Assembly (NCBI GenBank): GCA_964464815.1
Contig: CAYXHF010000064.1
Coordinates: forward strand, 1-8,385
Reading direction: 5' to 3'
DNA from: UBA11524 sp964464815
Lineage (GTDB): Bacteria; Bacillota; Clostridia; Christensenellales; Aristaeellaceae
DNA: 8,385 bases
In this document: positions 5,807-8,385 of the stretch, piece by piece
Position numbering within the stretch: the first letter of the stretch is position 1
How the letters are laid out: each line of letters begins with the position of its first letter
Translations under genes and position numbers: made by a program
Notes under the pieces: generated by a model
Database searches by the model: none
The model's input: only the letters and a program-made list of their open reading frames with translations
What the model was told of the DNA's origin: nothing

Positions 5807-7750
5807 ATGAAAAAGTGGGTTAGTTTTCTCTTTGTTCTCCTGTGCTTTCCGATTTTCGCCCTGGCGGATGACTTGACGCTGACATTTTCGCATGCGACAG
5901 GCTTCTACCCGGAGTCACTGACGCTGGAAATGCAATGTGACAACCCGGATGCCGTCATTCACTACACGCTGGATGGCTCTGTACCGGACAAAAACAGTCC
6001 CGTCTACCTCGGCGGCCTGACGCTCCCGTCCTCCAATATAAAGGAAGACACGCTGATGAAAATCACCGGCATCACCGCTGGCGAAGCCTTCGTGCCGACG
6101 GATGATTTCCCGACGGCGCATGTGGTGCGCGCGATTGCCCTGACCAAGGACGACAGCAGCGCCGTTGTCAGCGGCACGTACTTTGTCGGCTATGACCGTG
6201 CGGAGCTGTATGGTAACATCGCTATCATGTGCCTTGTCACCGACCCGGATAACCTGTTTGATTACGACACGGGCATTTACGTCAACGGCCGCGTCTACGA
6301 CGAATGGCTGGCCACGCAGACGGACAAATTCGAGTCCTGGCAGGCCACGGCGAACTTCACCCAGCGCGGCAAGGAATGGGAGCGTCCTGTTTCCGTCACC
6401 TTCCTGCCCGCATCGGGCGATGGCTTCACACAGGACATGGGCATGCGCATCAAGGGCGGCGCATCCCGCGGCAACAACCAGAAGTCCCTGCGCCTGATTG
6501 CCCGCAAGGAATACGGCGAAAAGCGTGTGGACTACACCCTGTACCCGGACAATCTGCGCGAAGACGGCGAGGGCATTGTCAGCAAGTACAAGTCCTTCAC
6601 CCTACGCTGCGGTGGCAACGACACGGATTTCGGCAAAATTCGCGATCCGTACATCGCCAATCTCTCCACCGGCCTACGCTTCCAGACGGCGCAGAACATG
6701 GCCTGCCTGGCCTTCATCAACGGCGAATACTGGGGACTGTACACACTGAATGAAGAATACAGCGACAGCTTCTTCCAATATCATTACGGCATTGACGACA
6801 AGGAAATCGTGGTCGTCAAGTGCAGCGAGCTGGACGAAGGTCAGGAGGACGACATCGGCCTCTATCACCAGATGTACCAGACCATCGCCTTTGGAAACAT
6901 GACCGATCCCGATGCCTACGCGGCGGCCTGCGAGCTACTGGACATGGGCTCCTTTGCGGATTACTGCGCCGTACAGCTCTACATCCTCAACAGCGACGGC
7001 ATTTTCCAGAACAACAACTGGCAGATGTGGCGCACCCGCACCGTCAGCGACGCATCGCCCTACGCCGACGGCAAGTGGCGCATGATGCTCTACGACACGG
7101 ATTTCTCCTCCGGCATCTACAACGGTGGCGAAGGTGCGGACACGGACAATGTGCTTCCTGCCATCACTGACGCTTACTATCCCTGGCATCCAGCGCTTCT
7201 CTTTTCCTCACTCATTCAGAACGAGGACTTCCAGCAGACATTTATCACGGCCTGCTGTGACGTCCGCAATCTCTACTTCAGCAAGAAGCGCGCCGTGGCG
7301 ATGCTTGCCGACATGACGGCGGAATATCTCCCCTACCGACCGGACACGCTTCGCCGGTTTGGCCCGGCGTGGACGCTCTGGAATCCGGAAAATCACTGCA
7401 AGACGAACATGTCGTCCATTGGGCATTTCTTTGAGGATCGGTACGGAAAGTTCCTCGGGATTGTGAAAAATGCGTTTGAGTTAAACAGCAGTTACACGAT
7501 TACGGTGAAGATTTCGGACAAGAGCAAGGGAAAGGTTTTTGTGAACGGGCGTGATTTAGAGGTTACGTCCGGGATGAAGCTGCAATACTTTGGGGAATAT
7601 CCGATTGAGGTCATGGCAGTTGCGGAGGATGGTGCGAGGTTTGTTGGCTGGGAGACATCGAGTGATTATGCGCAGGTTGAGGATGTAGATGATGCGGAAA
7701 CGACGGTGCGTTTCACCCGTTCCTTCACCCTGACCGCCAACTTTGAATAA
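5807..7750 (+). CDS. Secreted CotH-family kinase-like protein with CHB_HEX_C-like N-terminal and InlB-B-like C-terminal domains
   Basis: The 647-residue protein starts MKKWVSFLFVLLCFPIFALA, a signal peptide probably cleaved after residue 20. I prefer ATG 5807 to the in-frame ATG 5786 because AAGGGA (5792-5797) lies 9 bases upstream and the signal peptide is then canonical; 5786 has no ribosome binding site. Residues about 23-128 resemble the chitobiase/beta-hexosaminidase C-terminal fold (VIHYTLDGSVPDKNSPVY). Residues about 135-470 match the CotH family, atypical secreted protein kinases: MRIKGGASRGNNQKSLRL (213-230), FINGEYWGLYTLNEEYSD (303-320), IVVVKC (K338), LNSDGIFQNNNWQMW (394-408) and GKWRMMLYDTDFSSG (422-436). 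The DTD acidic pair is the likely metal/catalytic site, by comparison with CotH. Residues about 562-647 resemble a divergent InlB B-repeat (ITVKISDKSKGKVFVNG, GARFVGWE, TLTANFE), common on surface proteins. There is no sortase motif or anchor. The protein substrate is unknown. Codon use shifts sharply near the C-terminal domain. No clear terminator follows. Confidence 0.9.
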   Translation: MKKWVSFLFVLLCFPIFALADDLTLTFSHATGFYPESLTLEMQCDNPDAVIHYTLDGSVPDKNSPVYLGGLTLPSSNIKEDTLMKITGITAGEAFVPTDDFPTAHVVRAIALTKDDSSAVVSGTYFVGYDRAELYGNIAIMCLVTDPDNLFDYDTGIYVNGRVYDEWLATQTDKFESWQATANFTQRGKEWERPVSVTFLPASGDGFTQDMGMRIKGGASRGNNQKSLRLIARKEYGEKRVDYTLYPDNLREDGEGIVSKYKSFTLRCGGNDTDFGKIRDPYIANLSTGLRFQTAQNMACLAFINGEYWGLYTLNEEYSDSFFQYHYGIDDKEIVVVKCSELDEGQEDDIGLYHQMYQTIAFGNMTDPDAYAAACELLDMGSFADYCAVQLYILNSDGIFQNNNWQMWRTRTVSDASPYADGKWRMMLYDTDFSSGIYNGGEGADTDNVLPAITDAYYPWHPALLFSSLIQNEDFQQTFITACCDVRNLYFSKKRAVAMLADMTAEYLPYRPDTLRRFGPAWTLWNPENHCKTNMSSIGHFFEDRYGKFLGIVKNAFELNSSYTITVKISDKSKGKVFVNGRDLEVTSGMKLQYFGEYPIEVMAVAEDGARFVGWETSSDYAQVEDVDDAETTVRFTRSFTLTANFE

Positions 7751-7862
7751 GGGAAAAGGCAAAAGCCTCCGGAACAGCATTTCTGAAGCCTTCCACACGG
7801 AGACACACCGCATATCGCGCCACTTCCATCGCGAAATGGGTTTTGAAAGGGCCGAATAAAAC
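7751..7862. other. Non-coding stretch after the CotH-like gene
   Basis: I see no gene, promoter or convincing terminator here. The only short structures are AGGCAAAAGCCT (a 4-bp stem near 7757-7768) and CCATCGCGAAATGG (7827-7840), neither followed by a T-run on the plus strand. Confidence 0.5.
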
Positions 7863-8008
7863 GAAACGAAGTCTCCCCTTCGCAGGTGCAGAGCAGCGCC
7901 CTGCTGGGGTCTGTGGGAAAACCCCAGAGGTGCAATCAAAAAAGCGCGCTCAATCCTTTCCACAGACCTGTAAAGCACGCGCTCGCAGCGTCGCGGAGAC
8001 TAACTTTC
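7863..8008. ncRNA. Candidate structured RNA: long rod-like imperfect hairpin
   Basis: About 146 bases fold end to end into one extended stem. GAAA (7863-7866) pairs with TTTC (8005-8008). AGTCTCC (7870-7876) pairs with GGAGACT (7995-8001). TGC-A-GAGC-A-GCG (7887-7898, two single bulged A's) pairs with CGCGCTCGCA (7978-7987). TGC (7902-7904) pairs with GCA (7975-7977). GGTCTGTGG-G-AAA (7908-7920) pairs with TTTCCACAGACC (7957-7968). The apex is 7921-7956. All listed pairs are Watson-Crick, so the strand cannot be decided from wobbles; the minus strand has a T-rich exit (GTTTCGTTTTATT). A rod with central internal loops and no protein frame resembles 6S-type RNA in outline, but no family consensus was recognised. 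It could instead be a palindromic mobile remnant. Confidence 0.35.
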
Positions 8009-8084
8009 TTCCCGCATGGCAAGAAACAAGCATGGTTTAAGAGAATTGCTTGGCAATCTCCGTGTTGCATGACTTGACATGTTG

Positions 8085-8385
8085 CATCCAAGGGGCTTTC
8101 CGGTCGCCCCTTGGAACCCTTCGGATTCCTTCAATGGTGGTGGTCTTTGTTTGCTACATCCAAGGGGCTTTCCGGTCGCCCCTTGAAACCCTTCGGATTC
8201 CTTCGATGGTGATGGTCTTTGTTTGCTACATCCAAGGGGCTTTCCGGTCGCCCCTTGGAACCCTTCGGATTCCTTCGATGGTGGTAGTCTTTGTTTGCTG
8301 CATCCAAGGGGCTTTCCGGTCGCCCCTTGAAACCCTTCGGATTCCTTCGATGGTGATGGTCTTTGTTTGCTGCATCCAAGGGGCT
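8085..8385. repeat. Tandem array of a 72-bp repeat (four full copies plus a fifth cut by the edge)
   Basis: Copies start at 8085, 8157, 8229, 8301 and 8373, exactly 72 bases apart, and the array continues off the right edge. Each copy begins CATCCAAGGGGC, then an inverted repeat AAGGGGC/GCCCCTT around a 9-base TTTCCGGTC loop, then CCCTTCGG and a T/G-rich tail. Copies differ at only five positions, all G/A transitions. Position 30 (TTGGAAC or TTGAAAC) and position 56 (GGTGGT or GGTGAT) alternate between odd and even copies, pointing to a 144-bp dimer as the unit of duplication. Because 72 is a multiple of three, the minus strand stays open as a 24-residue repeat (ANKDHHHRRNPKGFKGRPES), ending at a TGA in copy 1 (8133-8131). 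There is no ribosome binding site or start to support translation within the window. Confidence 0.93.

Noticed and set aside
7556..7978. A 140-codon minus-strand open frame running from the structured element into the CotH-like gene
   Set aside because: It overlaps the well-supported CotH-like 3' end, has low-complexity Arg-rich content, and shows no convincing ribosome binding site.
8131..8379. Minus-strand 24-residue-repeat protein as a definite gene
   Set aside because: The open frame follows automatically from a repeat length divisible by three; no start site is visible in the window, so it is kept only as a possibility under the repeat array.
8085..8385. CRISPR array
   Set aside because: The whole 72-bp unit is repeated without variable spacers, and no cas genes are present.

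Overview
The window looks like chromosomal DNA of a Gram-positive, Firmicutes/Clostridia-type bacterium with a moderately high G+C content, probably gut-associated. This is an inference. It rests on AGGAGG-like ribosome binding sites, TTGACA/TATAAT-type promoters with 17-base spacers, several short signal peptides of the MKK-hydrophobic-ALA type, and the presence of a CotH-type secreted kinase and an exported FMN-binding repeat protein. No plasmid, phage or insertion-sequence genes are seen.

Layout from left to right. The first 418 bases are the 5' end of guaB (IMP dehydrogenase, minus strand), running off the left edge, with a near-perfect promoter and a hairpin-containing leader. It is divergent from a two-gene plus-strand unit: a cytidylate-kinase-like protein (774-1415) and a small secreted protein of unknown function (1437-2192), closed by a hairpin terminator. 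Next comes an exported protein with an N-terminal FMN-binding domain and two tandem repeats of about 215 residues (2445-4061). Its start region carries an apparent one-base frameshift that cuts the ribosome binding site and start codon off from the signal peptide. It converges on a MATE-family transporter (4236-5600, minus), and the two share a strong bidirectional terminator. A divergent promoter region (about 5640-5760) then serves the MATE gene leftwards and a secreted CotH-family kinase-like protein (5807-7750) rightwards.

The last 635 bases have no convincing protein gene. They hold an extended imperfect palindrome that can fold into a rod-like RNA hairpin (7863-8008), followed by a tandem array of a 72-bp repeat (8085 to the right edge). 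Each repeat copy contains a hairpin, and the array shows a 144-bp higher-order pattern.

The genes do not form one obvious pathway. Three of them encode exported proteins (unknown secreted protein, FMN-binding repeat protein, CotH-like kinase), so cell-surface or extracytoplasmic functions dominate. The points most worth a second look are the frameshifted multi-motif flavoprotein, the rod-like RNA candidate beside the 72-bp array, and the abrupt codon-usage change at the C-terminus of the CotH-like gene.
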